Assembly (NCBI GenBank): GCA_030645455.1
Contig: JAUSNA010000060.1
Span: 1 to 38,492 of the forward strand
From: Candidatus Levyibacteriota bacterium
Lineage (GTDB): Bacteria; Patescibacteriota; Microgenomatia; Levybacterales; GWA1-39-11
DNA: 38,492 bases
Reading direction: 5' to 3'
Shown here: in pieces, positions 38,452 through 38,492 of the stretch
Layout: each line of letters begins with the position of its first letter
How positions within the stretch are numbered: position 1 is the stretch's first letter
Program-made: the position numbers and the translations under genes
The notes under the pieces: generated by a model
The model's database searches: none
Told to the model about the DNA's origin: nothing
What the model saw: the letters and a program-made list of their open reading frames with translations, nothing else

Positions 38452-38492
38452 AAAATTTTGAACAAATATTTTGACCTATTGCATTGAAATAT

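Noticed and set aside
1-38492. CRISPR array or phage module
   Set aside because: No regularly spaced repeats, cas genes, or phage structural genes were seen; only the single HTH gene at 26799 has a phage-like look.

Overview
The window is about 36% GC and most likely comes from a Patescibacteria (CPR) genome, probably Microgenomates. This is inferred from gene content and style: a class I lysyl-tRNA synthetase, split transketolase, a cytoplasmic GH57/GH15/GT4 polyglucan cluster, a membrane-anchored orphan sugar-binding protein, many genes without Shine-Dalgarno sequences, and no biosynthetic operons. UGA is used as stop (e.g. ddl, transketolase N-half), so the standard bacterial code applies. 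No CRISPR array, rRNA or intact transposase gene was seen.

Layout. 1-1243 (mostly minus): 5' part of a YggT-like protein, a Crp/Fnr regulator and a 44-residue acidic small protein. 1244-1666 holds promoters and perhaps a decayed ORF. 1667-2335 (+) is an unknown protein with a PH-like domain. 2389-9336 (minus): secA, a 38-residue Lys/Ala-rich peptide, serS, rdgB, lysS (class I) and greA. 9442-11781 (minus): a nucleotidyltransferase-fold protein and an anchored ABC-type binding protein. 11874-20849 (+): VanW protein, Ddl, a cytidylyltransferase-like protein, DUF192, TsaD, TopA, a C39-like peptidase candidate, a TrmH/SpoU methylase and RmuC. 20878-28451 (minus, with one small + gene): FNR-like oxidoreductase, UvrD helicase-nuclease, RNase P RNA, MiaA, HU, a small HTH protein and RNase Y. 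28629-31795 (+): glycerate 2-kinase and split transketolase. 31796-38392 (minus): GH15, GH57 and GT4 polyglucan genes, pterin dehydratase, a DUF4239-like membrane protein, PgeF and tRNA-Pro(GGG).

Three themes stand out. (1) Start sites: many genes have a -10 hexamer only 6 or 9-12 nt before the start codon, implying leaderless or nearly leaderless mRNAs, while a few (HU, the 38-residue basic peptide, greA, the 44-residue protein, the long form of RmuC) have strong Shine-Dalgarno sites. (2) RNA structures abut start codons: terminator-like hairpins with U-tracts sit directly before greA and secA, a switch-like hairpin set precedes RmuC, and tRNA-Pro and RNase P RNA lie 10-12 nt before pgeF and uvrD. 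(3) The 3' end of rny is present twice, 560 bp apart, around a one-gene cassette encoding a small HTH protein with its own promoter. This looks like a gene-end-targeting insertion and is the best candidate for something undescribed.

Functionally the window combines housekeeping translation, secretion and RNA-processing genes, peptidoglycan functions (VanW, Ddl) and a small carbon-storage module (GT4/GH57/GH15) facing a glycerate kinase-transketolase operon.
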